From the NCBI GenBank assembly GCA_040757715.1, contig JBFLWS010000010.1, positions 1 to 64,000 of the forward strand: 64,000 nt of DNA, in the 5' to 3' direction. The translations under genes were made by a program, and so were the position numbers. The DNA comes from CAIMFV01 sp040757715 (GTDB lineage: Bacteria; Pseudomonadota; Alphaproteobacteria; Caulobacterales; Caulobacteraceae). Positions 50,840 through 59,956 of the stretch are shown in pieces; position 1 is the first letter of the stretch, and every line of letters begins with the position of its first letter. The notes below the pieces were generated by a model that saw nothing but the letters and a program-made list of their open reading frames with translations, did no database searches and was not told the origin of the DNA.

Positions 50840-53800
50840 TCACTCCGCCGGCGCGCCGGCCTCGCCCGCACGCCCCTGGGCCCGCCGCGCCAGGTCCCGC
50901 GCCAGCCGGTCGAACCACAGATAGATCACCGGGGTGGTGAACAGGGTCAGCAGTTGCGACAGGATGAGGCCGCCGACGATGGCGATGCCGAGCGGCTGGC
51001 GCAGCTCAGCCCCGTAGCCCCCGCCGATCAGCAGCGGCACGGCGCCCAGCAGCGCAGCCATGGTGGTCATGAGGATGGGGCGGAAGCGCAACAGCGCCGC
51101 CTGGTGAATGGCCGCCTGGGGATCGAGGCCTTCATTGCGTTCCGCGTCGAGGGCGAAGTCGATCATCATGATCGCGTTCTTCTTGACGATGCCGAACAGC
51201 AGGATGAGGCCGATGATGCCCACCACGCCCAGGTCCTGACCGAACAGCATCAGGCCCAAGAGGGCGCCGATGGTGGCCGAGGGCAGGGTGGAGAGGATGG
51301 TGATGGGGTGGATGAAGCTCTCATAGAGCACCCCCAGCACGATGTAGATCACCACGATGGCGGCCAGGATCAGCCACAGCTCGTTGGTGAGCGACTTCTG
51401 GAACGTCTCCGCCGCGCCGAGGAAGGTGGTGGTGATGGTGGGGGGCACGCCGGCGGAGGCTTCCGCAGCCTCGATGGACTTCACCGCCTCGCCCAGGCTG
51501 ACGCCCTTGGCGAGATTGAACGAGATGGTGGAGGCGGGGAACTGGCCCAGGTGGTTCACCACCAGCGGCGCCGGGGCGATGCGGATCTTGGCGACGGACG
51601 ACAGGGGCGTCTGACCGCCCGAGGCCGTGGGCAGGTAGAGCTTGTCGAAGGCCTCCGGCCCGCCGTTGAAGGAAGGGCTGTTCTCCAGGATCACCCGGTA
51701 CTGGTTCGATTGGGTGAAGATGGTGGAGACGATGCGCTGGCCGAAGGCGTCGTAGAGGATGTTGTCCACGGTGGCGAGGCTGACGCCCAGGCGCCCGGCG
51801 GCGTCGCGATCCACGTCCACGAAGGCGGCGAGGCCCTGGTCCTGCACGTCGGTGGAGACGTCGGTGATCTCCTTCAGCGACGATAACTTGCCCACCAAGG
51901 TCTTGGCCCAGGCCTGCACGGCGTTGGGATCAGCGCCCTCGAGCACGAACTGGTACTGGGTGCGGCTCACCGAGGCGTCGATGGTCAGGTCCTGCACCGG
52001 TTGCATGAAGAGGGCGACGCCGGGCACGCGCACCTTGGTCTGCAATCGGCGGATGACGTCCGAGGCGTGCTCGTGGCGCTGATCCAGCGGCTTCAGCTCG
52101 ATGAGCACGCGGGAGGTGTTCACCGTGGTGTTCTGGGCGTCCACGCCGACGAAGGAGGAGACGTTCACCACGTCGGGGTCCTGCATCAGCTGCTCGGCCA
52201 CCTCGCGCTGCAGCTCCGCCATCTTGCCGAAGGAGACGGTCTGGGCGGCTTCCACCACGCCCTGGATTTCTCCGGTGTCCTGGGTGGGGAACAGGCCCTT
52301 GGGGATGACGATGTAGAGCAGCACGGTGATGAGGAAGGTCACCACCGCCACGATCAGGGTGGCGGTCTGGCGCTTCAGCACCCATTGGAGCGCCACATCG
52401 TAGCGGTCGATGAGCCAGTTGAAGGCCCGCTCGGCCCGGTCCTCGAACCCGCCCGGCTTGGGATGCGGCGGCTTTTTCAGCCACAGGCCGCACAGGGACG
52501 GCACCAGGGTCAGGGACACCACCGCCGAGACGATGATGGTGGCGGCCAAGGTGACGGCGAACTCACGGAACAGGCGGCCGACCACGTCGCCCATGAACAG
52601 GAGCGGGATCAGCACCGCCAGCAGCGACACGGTGAGCGAGATGATGGTGAAGCCGATCTCGCCCGCGCCCTTCAGCGCCGCGGACTTGGGCGATTCCCCC
52701 GCCTCCACGTGACGGTTGATGTTCTCGATCATCACGATGGCGTCGTCGACCACGAAGCCGGTGGCGATGGTCAGGGCCATCAGGGTCAGGTTGTTGAGGC
52801 TGAACTTCAACAGGTACATGGCCCCGAAGGCGCCCACGAGCGATAGGGGCACGGCCACGCTAGCGATGAAGGTCGAGGCGAGGTTGCGCAGGAACAGGAA
52901 CATCACCATCACCACCAGGGCGATGGAGAGGGTGAGCTCGAACTCGACATCAGTCACCGAGGCGCGGATGGTCACCGTGCGGTCGGTCATGGGGGTGAGC
53001 TTGATCCCCGCCGGCAGGGCGTCCTCGATCAGGCTCGGCTTGGCCCGACAGGCGGCCGTCTCGCAATAGGTGTGTGGCAGGAGCGCCTTGATGCGATCCA
53101 CCACGCCGATGACGTTGGCGCCGGGCTGGCGCTGGATGTTGAGGATCACCGCCGGGGTGGTGGTCGACTTGCCGTTTTCCCAGGTAGAGGCGTAGGCCCC
53201 GAGCTGGGTGTTCTCGGCGCTAGCCGTCACCGCCGCCACGTCGCGCAGACGGATCGGCGCACCGTTGCGATAGGCCACCACCAGGTTGAGGTACTCGCTG
53301 GCGTCAGTGAGCTGATCGTTGGCGTTGATAGTCAAGGCGCGGGTGGGGCCGTTGAAGCTGCCCTTGGCGCCGTTGACGTTGGCGGCGGCGATGGAGGAGC
53401 GCAGGTTCTCCATGGTCAGGCCATAGGCGGCGAGGGCCGTGGGATTGGCCTGCACGCGCACCGCGGGGCGCTGGCCGCCGGAAACACTGACGAGGCCTAC
53501 CCCGGCGATCTGGCTGATCTTGGAGGCCAGGCGATTGTCGGCGATGTCCTCCACCTGGGTGCCTGGCAGGGTGTCGGAGGAGAGGGCGAGGGTCAGCACC
53601 GGCGCGTCGGCCGGATTGATCTTGGCGTAGACTGGCGGGTTGGGCAGGTCGGAGGGCAACAGATTGCCTGCCGCATTGATCGCCGCCTGCACCTCCTGCT
53701 CGGCCACGTCGAGGGAAAGGTCGAGGCCGAACTGGAGCGTAATCACCGAGGCCCCGGAGCTGCTCACCGAGGACATGCGCTGCAGGCTCGGCATCTGGCC

Positions 53801-54076
53801 GAACTGCCGCTCCAGCGGCGCGGTGACGGTGGAGGTCATCACCTCCGGCGAGGCGCCTGGATAGAAGGTCTGCACCTGGATGGTGGGGTAATCCACCTCG
53901 GGCAGGGCCGACAGGGGCAGGAACTGGAAGCCCATGAGCCCGGCCAGGAACAGGGCCAGCATCAGGAGCGAGGTGGCGATGGGCCGAAGGATGAAGAGAC
54001 GCGACGGGCTGAACTCGCCGAGCCCCGTGTCCCGGCGCTCCGGCGCCCCTCCCCCGGCGGGCGGTGCTTCGCTCAT
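50840..54076 (-). CDS. RND efflux pump, MdtB-like
   Basis: Second HAE-1 RND subunit, 1078 residues. RLFILRPIATSLLMLALFLAGL begins helix 1 after a polar leader. VDYPTIQVQTFYPGASPEVMTSTVTAPLERQFGQ (in part), GFVVDDAIVMIENINRHVE with the relay Asp pair and GIVKKNAIMMIDFALDAE are family marks. Pairing with the next gene suggests a mixed MdtB2C-like trimer, an inference from E. coli MdtABC. Its ATG overlaps the adaptor stop by 4 nt (ATGA). Confidence 0.94.
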   Translation of the reverse strand: MSEAPPAGGGAPERRDTGLGEFSPSRLFILRPIATSLLMLALFLAGLMGFQFLPLSALPEVDYPTIQVQTFYPGASPEVMTSTVTAPLERQFGQMPSLQRMSSVSSSGASVITLQFGLDLSLDVAEQEVQAAINAAGNLLPSDLPNPPVYAKINPADAPVLTLALSSDTLPGTQVEDIADNRLASKISQIAGVGLVSVSGGQRPAVRVQANPTALAAYGLTMENLRSSIAAANVNGAKGSFNGPTRALTINANDQLTDASEYLNLVVAYRNGAPIRLRDVAAVTASAENTQLGAYASTWENGKSTTTPAVILNIQRQPGANVIGVVDRIKALLPHTYCETAACRAKPSLIEDALPAGIKLTPMTDRTVTIRASVTDVEFELTLSIALVVMVMFLFLRNLASTFIASVAVPLSLVGAFGAMYLLKFSLNNLTLMALTIATGFVVDDAIVMIENINRHVEAGESPKSAALKGAGEIGFTIISLTVSLLAVLIPLLFMGDVVGRLFREFAVTLAATIIVSAVVSLTLVPSLCGLWLKKPPHPKPGGFEDRAERAFNWLIDRYDVALQWVLKRQTATLIVAVVTFLITVLLYIVIPKGLFPTQDTGEIQGVVEAAQTVSFGKMAELQREVAEQLMQDPDVVNVSSFVGVDAQNTTVNTSRVLIELKPLDQRHEHASDVIRRLQTKVRVPGVALFMQPVQDLTIDASVSRTQYQFVLEGADPNAVQAWAKTLVGKLSSLKEITDVSTDVQDQGLAAFVDVDRDAAGRLGVSLATVDNILYDAFGQRIVSTIFTQSNQYRVILENSPSFNGGPEAFDKLYLPTASGGQTPLSSVAKIRIAPAPLVVNHLGQFPASTISFNLAKGVSLGEAVKSIEAAEASAGVPPTITTTFLGAAETFQKSLTNELWLILAAIVVIYIVLGVLYESFIHPITILSTLPSATIGALLGLMLFGQDLGVVGIIGLILLFGIVKKNAIMMIDFALDAERNEGLDPQAAIHQAALLRFRPILMTTMAALLGAVPLLIGGGYGAELRQPLGIAIVGGLILSQLLTLFTTPVIYLWFDRLARDLARRAQGRAGEAGAPAE

Positions 54077-55914
54077 GGGTTCGGCGAACCTTGACCTTGG
54101 CCCTGACCTTGACGATTGGCCATCTGAGCCCGCAAGGCGGTCAGCTTGGCCTTCTGCGCGGGGGTGAGCATGGGTTCGAGCTGGGCGAAGGCCGCGGCCA
54201 TCTCCGTGCGCACGGCGGCGCGGCGGGCGTCAGGATCATCTCCGGCGCTGGCCATGGCCTTCTCCCGCGCGGCGGCGAAGAGAGCGTCGGCCTTGGTGCG
54301 TTGTTGGGGGCTGAGGTCGAGCTGGTCGAGCATGGCCGCCATGCGCGCGCCGCCCTGGCCTGCACCCTGACTGGCGCCTTGGCCGACCGCTTGATGGTCG
54401 ACGGCGCCGCCGCCTTGGCCGCCGCCCATCCAGGCCTGACCCGATCCCTGTCCGGGCCCGCCCTCACCGCCGCCTGGGCCGCCGCCGCAGGACCCGCCGC
54501 CGAAGCCGCCCTTCATCGCCGGCTGATCCGGCGTCTTGGCCCCGAACAGCCAGTCGAATAGACCCGGCTTGGCCGGCGCCGGTCCGACGCCTGGCGCGCT
54601 TACCTGGCCGCCGCCGCGCTTGCCGTTCCAGCCGCCTGGACCGCCAGGACCTTGGCCCGCCGGACGGCCGATGATCACGCAAGCGCCTTCACGCAGACGG
54701 TCCGATCCGTCGGTGACCACCGTTTCGCCGGCCGAGAGCCCGGAGAGCACCGCGGTCTTTTCACCGGCCGCCGGCCCCACCTGCACCGGGCGGATGTGCA
54801 CGGCGCGCTGAGCGTCGGCGACAAAGACATAGAGACCCTGCTGACCGCGCAGGATAGCCGAGGTCGGCACGATCACCACGTTGTGCAAGGTGTCGAGCTG
54901 AAGCCGCACATTGACGAACTGGTTCGGGAACAAGGCCGCCGCGTCGTTCATGAAGCGCGCCTTGGCACGCACGGTGCCCGTGGTGGTGTCGATGAGATTG
55001 TCGAGGCTGAGGAATTCGCCGGTGGCCAGGGGGGTCTGCTGATCGCGGTCGTAGGCGATGACGGGCAGGTGCGCGCCCTGGGCCAGACGTCGGGCCACCT
55101 GCGGCGCCTGGGTCTCGGGCAGGGTGAACACCACGTCGATGGGCGTCACCTGCACCACGGATACGAGGCCGTTGGTGTCGCCCGCCGTGACGTAGTTGCC
55201 GGCGTCCACCTGGCGCAGGCCCACGCGTCCCGATACGGGCGCGGTGATGCGAGCGTAGGTCAGGTTGAGCTTCTGGGCCCCCATCGCCGCTTGGTCGGTT
55301 TTCACCTGGCCTTCCAGCTGGCGCACCAGCGCGCCTTGCGTATCCAACTGCTGCTGCGAGACGGAGTCCTGCGCGTAGAGGGTCTTGTAGCGGTTATAAT
55401 CGAGCTTGGCGTTGGCGAGGGACGCCTGGTCCTTGGCCAGCGTCCCCTCCGCCTGGGCCAGGGCCTGCTGGTAGGGGCGCGGATCGATCTGAGCCAGGAA
55501 CTGGCCCTTGGAGACGATCTGGCCCTCGCGGAAGCCCACCGCCATGAGCTGGCCGCTGATCTGGGTGCGCACGGTGACCACCGCCTCTGGCGTCACCGTA
55601 CCAAGCGCTGTGGCGTACACGGGAAACTCGCCCGTCTCAGCCGGCACAGCCGCAACCGTGGTGACGCCGCCGCCGCGACGTCCTCCGCCGGGGCCTCCAG
55701 GTCCGCCGGGGCCTCCAGGTCCGCCTGGACCGCCGGGCTGCGCGGGCTTGTTGTTGGCGATGATCCACCACACGCCGAGCACGACCACGGCGACAATCAC
55801 CGCCGGCCACAGCCAGGAGCCCAGGGTCGTCTGGCGCGGCGGCCGGCCCCCTGGCGGCGTGGCGAACAGCGCGGACTCGGCATGAGGCGCCGGTCGAGAT
55901 CCGAGGTCCGACAC
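54073..55914 (-). CDS. MdtA-like periplasmic adaptor fused to a CpxP/Spy-like domain
   Basis: First gene of the RND operon, 613 residues where MdtA has about 415. A membrane helix (about 33-52: WLWPAVIVAVVVLGVWWII) is followed by a GGP repeat (about 60-78) and a normal MdtA body: TVTPEAVVTVRTQISGQL, FLAQIDPRPYQQALAQAEGTL and ARITAPVSGRVGLRQVDAGNYV (in part). After a Gly/Gln-rich linker (about 400-520) comes a helical domain (about 525-605) with LDLSPQQRTKADALF and LEPMLTPAQKAKLTAL, the LTxxQ repeats of CpxP/Spy. GTG at 55914 is chosen for AGGAG 10 nt upstream; ATG 55962 or 55980 are alternatives. Confidence 0.88.
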   Translation of the reverse strand: MSDLGSRPAPHAESALFATPPGGRPPRQTTLGSWLWPAVIVAVVVLGVWWIIANNKPAQPGGPGGPGGPGGPGGPGGGRRGGGVTTVAAVPAETGEFPVYATALGTVTPEAVVTVRTQISGQLMAVGFREGQIVSKGQFLAQIDPRPYQQALAQAEGTLAKDQASLANAKLDYNRYKTLYAQDSVSQQQLDTQGALVRQLEGQVKTDQAAMGAQKLNLTYARITAPVSGRVGLRQVDAGNYVTAGDTNGLVSVVQVTPIDVVFTLPETQAPQVARRLAQGAHLPVIAYDRDQQTPLATGEFLSLDNLIDTTTGTVRAKARFMNDAAALFPNQFVNVRLQLDTLHNVVIVPTSAILRGQQGLYVFVADAQRAVHIRPVQVGPAAGEKTAVLSGLSAGETVVTDGSDRLREGACVIIGRPAGQGPGGPGGWNGKRGGGQVSAPGVGPAPAKPGLFDWLFGAKTPDQPAMKGGFGGGSCGGGPGGGEGGPGQGSGQAWMGGGQGGGAVDHQAVGQGASQGAGQGGARMAAMLDQLDLSPQQRTKADALFAAAREKAMASAGDDPDARRAAVRTEMAAAFAQLEPMLTPAQKAKLTALRAQMANRQGQGQGQGSPNP

Positions 55915-56099
55915 GGTAAGCGATCTCCTGTATTGGCGGCGTTCGCCACGGCTTCTAAGCATGCCTAAGGCGCGCGTCACCTTCTCGCCGAGCTTAGGGC
56001 CGAATTTGCGGCCGGTTCGCGAGAGATATTGCGCCTGAAGCGCGATTTTGTTGCGCAGACGCTACAAAGCTCAGCCAAATCATTATTGCCGCGAGGAAG

Positions 56100-56308
56100 C
56101 CTTTGACGAGTCCGGGGCTTCTGACGTCACATGTGCGGGCTGAGTTTGGCCGTGGGTTGGGGGACTTCACGGTTTATTTTCTCAGTCGGCGCTCCCTCAC
56201 GCGGAGCGCCTTCCAGCTTGGCGCCGCAGGGCGCATGCGCCGGTTCGCGACAACCGGCGCCGGGCGAGGGGGTGGGGCGGATTTCCGGCTAGGAAGTCCG
56301 CCCCTTTT
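56100..56308 (+). ncRNA. Candidate structured small RNA
   Basis: Three consecutive plus-strand hairpins: GGCGCTCC/GGAGCGCC (56188-56210), GCGCCGGTT/AACCGGCGC (56237-56260) and a terminator-like hairpin with four T (56274-56308). No ORF fits and the stems are perfect. The 5' end is a guess from the TTGACG block. I considered 6S RNA but could not match it. Family unknown. Confidence 0.35.
56274..56308 (+). terminator. Terminator-like hairpin on the plus strand
   Basis: GGGGCGGA / TCCGCCCC with an inner TTCC/GGAA extension, followed by TTTTCG. No plus-strand protein gene ends just before it, which points to a non-coding transcript. Confidence 0.6.
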
Positions 56309-56345
56309 CGTTGGCGGACAGGTTGGTCGAGGTCCTGAGCTCGGA

Positions 56346-56510
56346 TCAGGCGAGGTGGAAGGCGATGTTGGCCACCATCACCGCCGCCAGGAGCGCCAGC
56401 GACGCGGCGCCGACGCCGCGCAAGGCGAGACGCTGCAGCCCGGCCACGGCGGCGAAGCTGGCGGCGCGGCTGCCGGGGCGGGGACCGGTGTAGATGGCGA
56501 TCTCGGTCAT
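56346..56510 (-). CDS. Possible 54-residue membrane protein
   Basis: Starts MTEIAIYTGPRPG and ends with one hydrophobic helix (ASLALLAAVMVANIAF). The ribosome-binding site is poor (AAGAG). I do not recognise it. Retained because the charge and hydrophobicity pattern is that of a small bitopic protein and the window around it is otherwise empty. Confidence 0.35.
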   Translation of the reverse strand: MTEIAIYTGPRPGSRAASFAAVAGLQRLALRGVGAASLALLAAVMVANIAFHLA

Positions 56511-56663
56511 GGCGGCGACTCTTGAGCTGGCGTCTCGGATTGAGACGGTCCGCTCTGTCGGTCGCAAAAGCCGGACCATCACCGATGATCCGCTTGCGTC
56601 CCCTCAAGCCATAGGCCGACATTCCAGATATGCTGTGATCGGATCAGGTTGGGGAGGCGTCGC

Positions 56664-57200
56664 ATGCGCGTGTTGGTGATGGCTTGTGCGCTGTGTTGCG
56701 CCCTTGCGCCCGCAGCGTGGGCGTCCTCAGCTTGGTCGAAGACGTCCGGCCCCATCCTGTTCGAGAAAACGCGGCTGGGCATGAGCCTGGCCGAGACCCG
56801 TCGCGCTGCGCCGGACACGCAGCTGGTGAAGGGCGGGGCGCGGGAATTCGACGAGCAACACCGTCTTCTCACCCACCGCCGGCTGCGCGGGGTGCGCATG
56901 CATGTGCAGTTCTGGTACGGGTCGCACGGCCTCGCCCGAGTGGTGGAGACTTCCGAGGGCCTCGACCCCGCCAAGCCCCTGTCCGGCGAAACGGTGCGCG
57001 CCATCAGCCGCGATCTGGCGCGCGACTACGGCGAGCCTGTGGCCTGTCGCATGCGCCAGCCGTCCGGCGACATCGCCTCCTGCCGCTTCGTCCGCCGGGG
57101 CGTGGCCGTGGTGCTGGTCGCCTCGCCCGAGGACGGGCCGCCGCGCCTGAAGCTGATCTTCCGCGCCGCGCGGGTCGATGACGACTCCGAAGACCAGTAG
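56664..57200 (+). CDS. Secreted hypothetical protein
   Basis: A 178-residue protein with a signal peptide (MRVLVMACALCCALAPAAWA). The mature part begins SSAWSKTSGPILFEKTRLGMSLAE and holds two Cys (VACRMRQ, ASCRFV) about 15 residues apart that could form a disulfide. LFEKTRLGMSLAETRRAAP resembles secreted proteins with short repeat-like domains, but I cannot name a family. Start ATG 56664 is supported by GGGGAGG 6 nt upstream. It is convergent with, and 3 bp from, the phosphoesterase gene. Confidence 0.75.
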   Translation: MRVLVMACALCCALAPAAWASSAWSKTSGPILFEKTRLGMSLAETRRAAPDTQLVKGGAREFDEQHRLLTHRRLRGVRMHVQFWYGSHGLARVVETSEGLDPAKPLSGETVRAISRDLARDYGEPVACRMRQPSGDIASCRFVRRGVAVVLVASPEDGPPRLKLIFRAARVDDDSEDQ

Positions 57201-57203
57201 CGC

Positions 57204-58295
57204 CTACTTCTTCACCGCGAACAGGGAGACCATGGGGACCACGCCCTTGTCGGTCTCGGCGGCATGGCCGAGATAGGCCGGCAGGCCGAACACGTCCTCC
57301 AGGGTCCGCAGCAGCGAATAGTGGCTGTAGGGCGTCGGGTCGACCGCCCCGCGCGGGCCGTGATTGGTGATGACGAGGGTGGGGATGTGTCCGCCGCCAT
57401 AGTTTGAGGGTGCGTCCGGCGTCACGCCGCAGCAGCCCCCGCGGGAGCCGGCCGTTCCCTCGTCGAAGGTAATGACGATGGCCACATTGGCCTTGGACTT
57501 CCAGACCTTGCTGGCCTGAATGGACTTGACGATCCAGCCGGTGGCCGCATCGCCACGCCGGATCAGGGCGGCGGTGTTGCGCCCTTGGCAATCGTCGGGA
57601 GCCGGACCGCCCAGGCCATGCATCTCGTTGCATTGGTTGGGCACCACGAGGGCGAAGTTCGGCAGGCGGTCGGCTTTCAGGTCGGCGTAGAACTGATCAA
57701 AGCCGACGATCTTTTGCGCTCGGTCTGGCGCCTGCTGCACGTCAGCGAAATTCAGAAAGCCGGAGTGCTTGGAGGCGTAGAGCGCCAGCGTCTCGCCGCC
57801 GGGGGTGAAGGTCGCATCGCCCGCCGCCACGGCCAGCGAACCCGGCTCCGGGAGGGTTTCATAATAGCCCTTCCAAGTCTTGTGCGCGGCCTCCAGCTGA
57901 TCGCCCAGGTGCGGCGCGGTCACGGTGTGGTCGGGATAGCCCGGCTCCTTGGCGCCGTAGCAGTAGCGATCCGTCGAACCCGGCTTGCAATAGAAGGCGT
58001 CATCGTCGTGGATGCCGAAGGTGTCGCCGCCCAGGAGCGCCACGTAATTGGCCTCGGACGGGTGGACCTCGCCCCAGAACTGGCTGGCGTAGCCGTAGGT
58101 CTTGGCCAGGCCGGCGATGTTGGGCGCGGCCTCCGGGCTCATGATCTGCTCGTAGTTCTTGTTCTCCTCGACGATCACGAAGACATGATCATAGCGCGGC
58201 AACCGACGGTCGGCGGCGTTCTGGCCTGCGGGCGCGGCGACAAGGCTCGTGGGCGCCAGAACGGCCGCCAGCAACAGGGCCAAGGTCTTTCGCAT
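57204..58295 (-). CDS. Secreted phosphoesterase (acid phosphatase / phospholipase C-like)
   Basis: A 363-residue exported enzyme with a signal peptide (LALLLAAVLAPTSLVAAPAG). YDHVFVIVEENKNYEQIM is the N-terminal metal-binding block of the phosphoesterase family (AcpA/PLC-like, alkaline-phosphatase superfamily), and TFDEGTAGSRGGCCG and GGHIPTLVITNHGPRG carry further metal ligands (Asp, Glu, His). Cys pairs fit a periplasmic location. The substrate is likely a phosphomonoester or phospholipid. The start follows AGGAGACGAGC. Confidence 0.85.
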   Translation of the reverse strand: MRKTLALLLAAVLAPTSLVAAPAGQNAADRRLPRYDHVFVIVEENKNYEQIMSPEAAPNIAGLAKTYGYASQFWGEVHPSEANYVALLGGDTFGIHDDDAFYCKPGSTDRYCYGAKEPGYPDHTVTAPHLGDQLEAAHKTWKGYYETLPEPGSLAVAAGDATFTPGGETLALYASKHSGFLNFADVQQAPDRAQKIVGFDQFYADLKADRLPNFALVVPNQCNEMHGLGGPAPDDCQGRNTAALIRRGDAATGWIVKSIQASKVWKSKANVAIVITFDEGTAGSRGGCCGVTPDAPSNYGGGHIPTLVITNHGPRGAVDPTPYSHYSLLRTLEDVFGLPAYLGHAAETDKGVVPMVSLFAVKK

Positions 58296-58475
58296 GCTCG
58301 TCTCCTAGGTGAAGCGCCGCGCCGATCACGGTCTGATCTGTCGATCCCCTAGCTGAGACGCGTCCGTCAAGCGATCGCTCGCGACGCCGGCGTCACTTTT
58401 TTCAATCGCCCCCGGTGCAAGTCGGCCAATTCGCGATTAGGCTAGTGAGAAACATAAACACGTAGGGAGCACATC

Positions 58476-59744
58476 ATGGCCGATCAGAGCCACATCGCCA
58501 CCAAGGCGGAGCGTGTCGCCGCCGCGCGCGAGGCCGCCTATTCCACGCCGCTCGACAAGATCAACGTGGCTGATCCCAAGCTCTTCCAGAGCGACTCCAT
58601 GTGGCCCTACTTCGAGCGCCTGCGCAAAGAGGCGCCGGTGCATTACTGCACCGAGCACGAGGAAGGCCCATATTGGTCGGTGACCAAGTACAACGACATC
58701 ATGGCGGTGGACACCAACCACCAGGTCTTCTCCTCCGAGCCCACCATCGTGCTGCCGGACCAGGACGAAGACTTTCAGCTGCCCATGTTCATCGCCATGG
58801 ACCCGCCGAAGCACGACGAGCAGCGTAAGGTGGTGAGCCCCATCGTCGCCGGCCCGAACCTGGCCAAGCTGGAGCCGATCATCCGCGAACGGGCGGGCAA
58901 GATCCTCGACGACCTGCCCATCGGCGAGGTGTTCAACTGGGTGGACAAGGTGTCCATCGAGCTCACCACCATGACGCTGGCCACCCTGTTCGACTTCCCC
59001 TGGGAGGAGCGGCGCAAGCTCACCCGCTGGTCGGATGTGGCCACCGCCGCGCCGGACTCCGGCATCATCGAGTCCGAAGAGGCCCGCAAAGCCGAGCTGT
59101 TCGAATGCGCCGCCTATTTCCTCAACCTGTGGAACGAGCGGGTGAACGCGCCGCCCAAGGGCGATCTGATCTCCATGCTGGCCCATGGCGAGTCCACCAA
59201 GAACATGGATCAGATGGAGTTCCTCGGGAACCTGATCCTGTTGATCGTTGGCGGCAACGACACCACCCGCAATTCGATCTCCGGCAGCCTCTACGCCCTC
59301 AACCTCAACCCCGACCAATATGACCTGGTGCGGGCGCGCCAGGAGCTGATCCCCAGCATGGTGTCCGAGACCATCCGCTGGCAGACGCCGCTCGCCTACA
59401 TGCGCCGCCGCGCCACGCAGGACTTCGTGCTGAACGGGCAGAAGATCCGCGAAGGCGACAAGGTGCTGATGTGGTACGTCTCGGGCAACCGCGACGAGGA
59501 GGTGATCGAGGACCCGAACCGCTACTGGATCGAGCGGCCGCGGGTGCGCGGGCACCTGTCCTTCGGCTACGGCATCCACCGCTGCGTGGGCAATCGTCTG
59601 GCCGAGCTGCAGCTGAAGATCATCTGGGAGGAGATCTTCAAGCGCTTCCCCACCATCGAGGTGGTGGGCGAGCCGCGCCGAGTGCTGTCCTTCTTCGTCA
59701 AGGGTTACGAGGAACTGCCGGTGCGCATTCCGGCGCGGCTCTAA
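58476..59744 (+). CDS. Cytochrome P450, CYP153-like
   Basis: A soluble bacterial P450 of 422 residues. The heme thiolate is Cys370 in FGYGIHRCVG, the I-helix oxygen-activation motif is GGNDTTRN (about 259-266), and ExxR is ETIR (about 298-301). KINVADPKLFQSDSMWPYFERLR, WSVTKYNDIMAVDTNHQVFS (in part), and MWYVSGNRDEEVI match what I recall of CYP153, terminal hydroxylases of alkanes and fatty acids. CYP153 operons often carry ferredoxin and reductase genes; none is adjacent. The start follows AGGGAGCACATC. A palindromic repeat begins at its TAA. Confidence 0.88.
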   Translation: MADQSHIATKAERVAAAREAAYSTPLDKINVADPKLFQSDSMWPYFERLRKEAPVHYCTEHEEGPYWSVTKYNDIMAVDTNHQVFSSEPTIVLPDQDEDFQLPMFIAMDPPKHDEQRKVVSPIVAGPNLAKLEPIIRERAGKILDDLPIGEVFNWVDKVSIELTTMTLATLFDFPWEERRKLTRWSDVATAAPDSGIIESEEARKAELFECAAYFLNLWNERVNAPPKGDLISMLAHGESTKNMDQMEFLGNLILLIVGGNDTTRNSISGSLYALNLNPDQYDLVRARQELIPSMVSETIRWQTPLAYMRRRATQDFVLNGQKIREGDKVLMWYVSGNRDEEVIEDPNRYWIERPRVRGHLSFGYGIHRCVGNRLAELQLKIIWEEIFKRFPTIEVVGEPRRVLSFFVKGYEELPVRIPARL

Positions 59745-59808
59745 GCGGGTCGAGGAAAAGTGGGAACCGGTTTTCCGCCAGTTCCAGCACTAAGAACTGC
59801 GACCCGCT
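59744..59808. repeat. Palindromic repeat copy E
   Basis: Outer arms AGCGGGTCG and CGACCCGCT enclose the core AAAAGTGGGAACCGGTTTT plus an extra hairpin (CAGTTC/GAACTG) between the core and the right arm. The first base is the last base of the P450 stop codon TAA. Confidence 0.8.
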
Positions 59809-59956
59809 TCATAAAAAAGACTTCAATCTTCCCGGCGAGTCTGAACAGAACCTGACACGCCGGGTTCAGATCGAGTTCAAGTCAGCGCTTCTAATTCAGG
59901 TCCCGTCATCGACGACCGCACTCGGCGGCCGCCTGGAGCCCAAGGGACTAAGAGCC

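Larger units (their letters stand above)
55981..56345. other. Hairpin-rich non-coding stretch upstream of the RND operon
   Basis: No convincing protein gene; the long plus-strand frame through 56103-56525 has poor protein character. It does hold three hairpins in a row on the plus strand, listed below. A GCTACAAA block near 56069 and a TTGACG at 56103 could be promoter parts. Confidence 0.4.

Noticed and set aside
56100..56308. Identification of the hairpin cluster as 6S RNA
   Set aside because: Some stems look similar, but I could not find the long closing stem and central bubble expected of 6S RNA.
56103..56525. 140-codon plus-strand frame upstream of the secreted protein gene
   Set aside because: Spans a terminator-like hairpin and is Gly/Arg/His-rich without protein character; left as non-coding.
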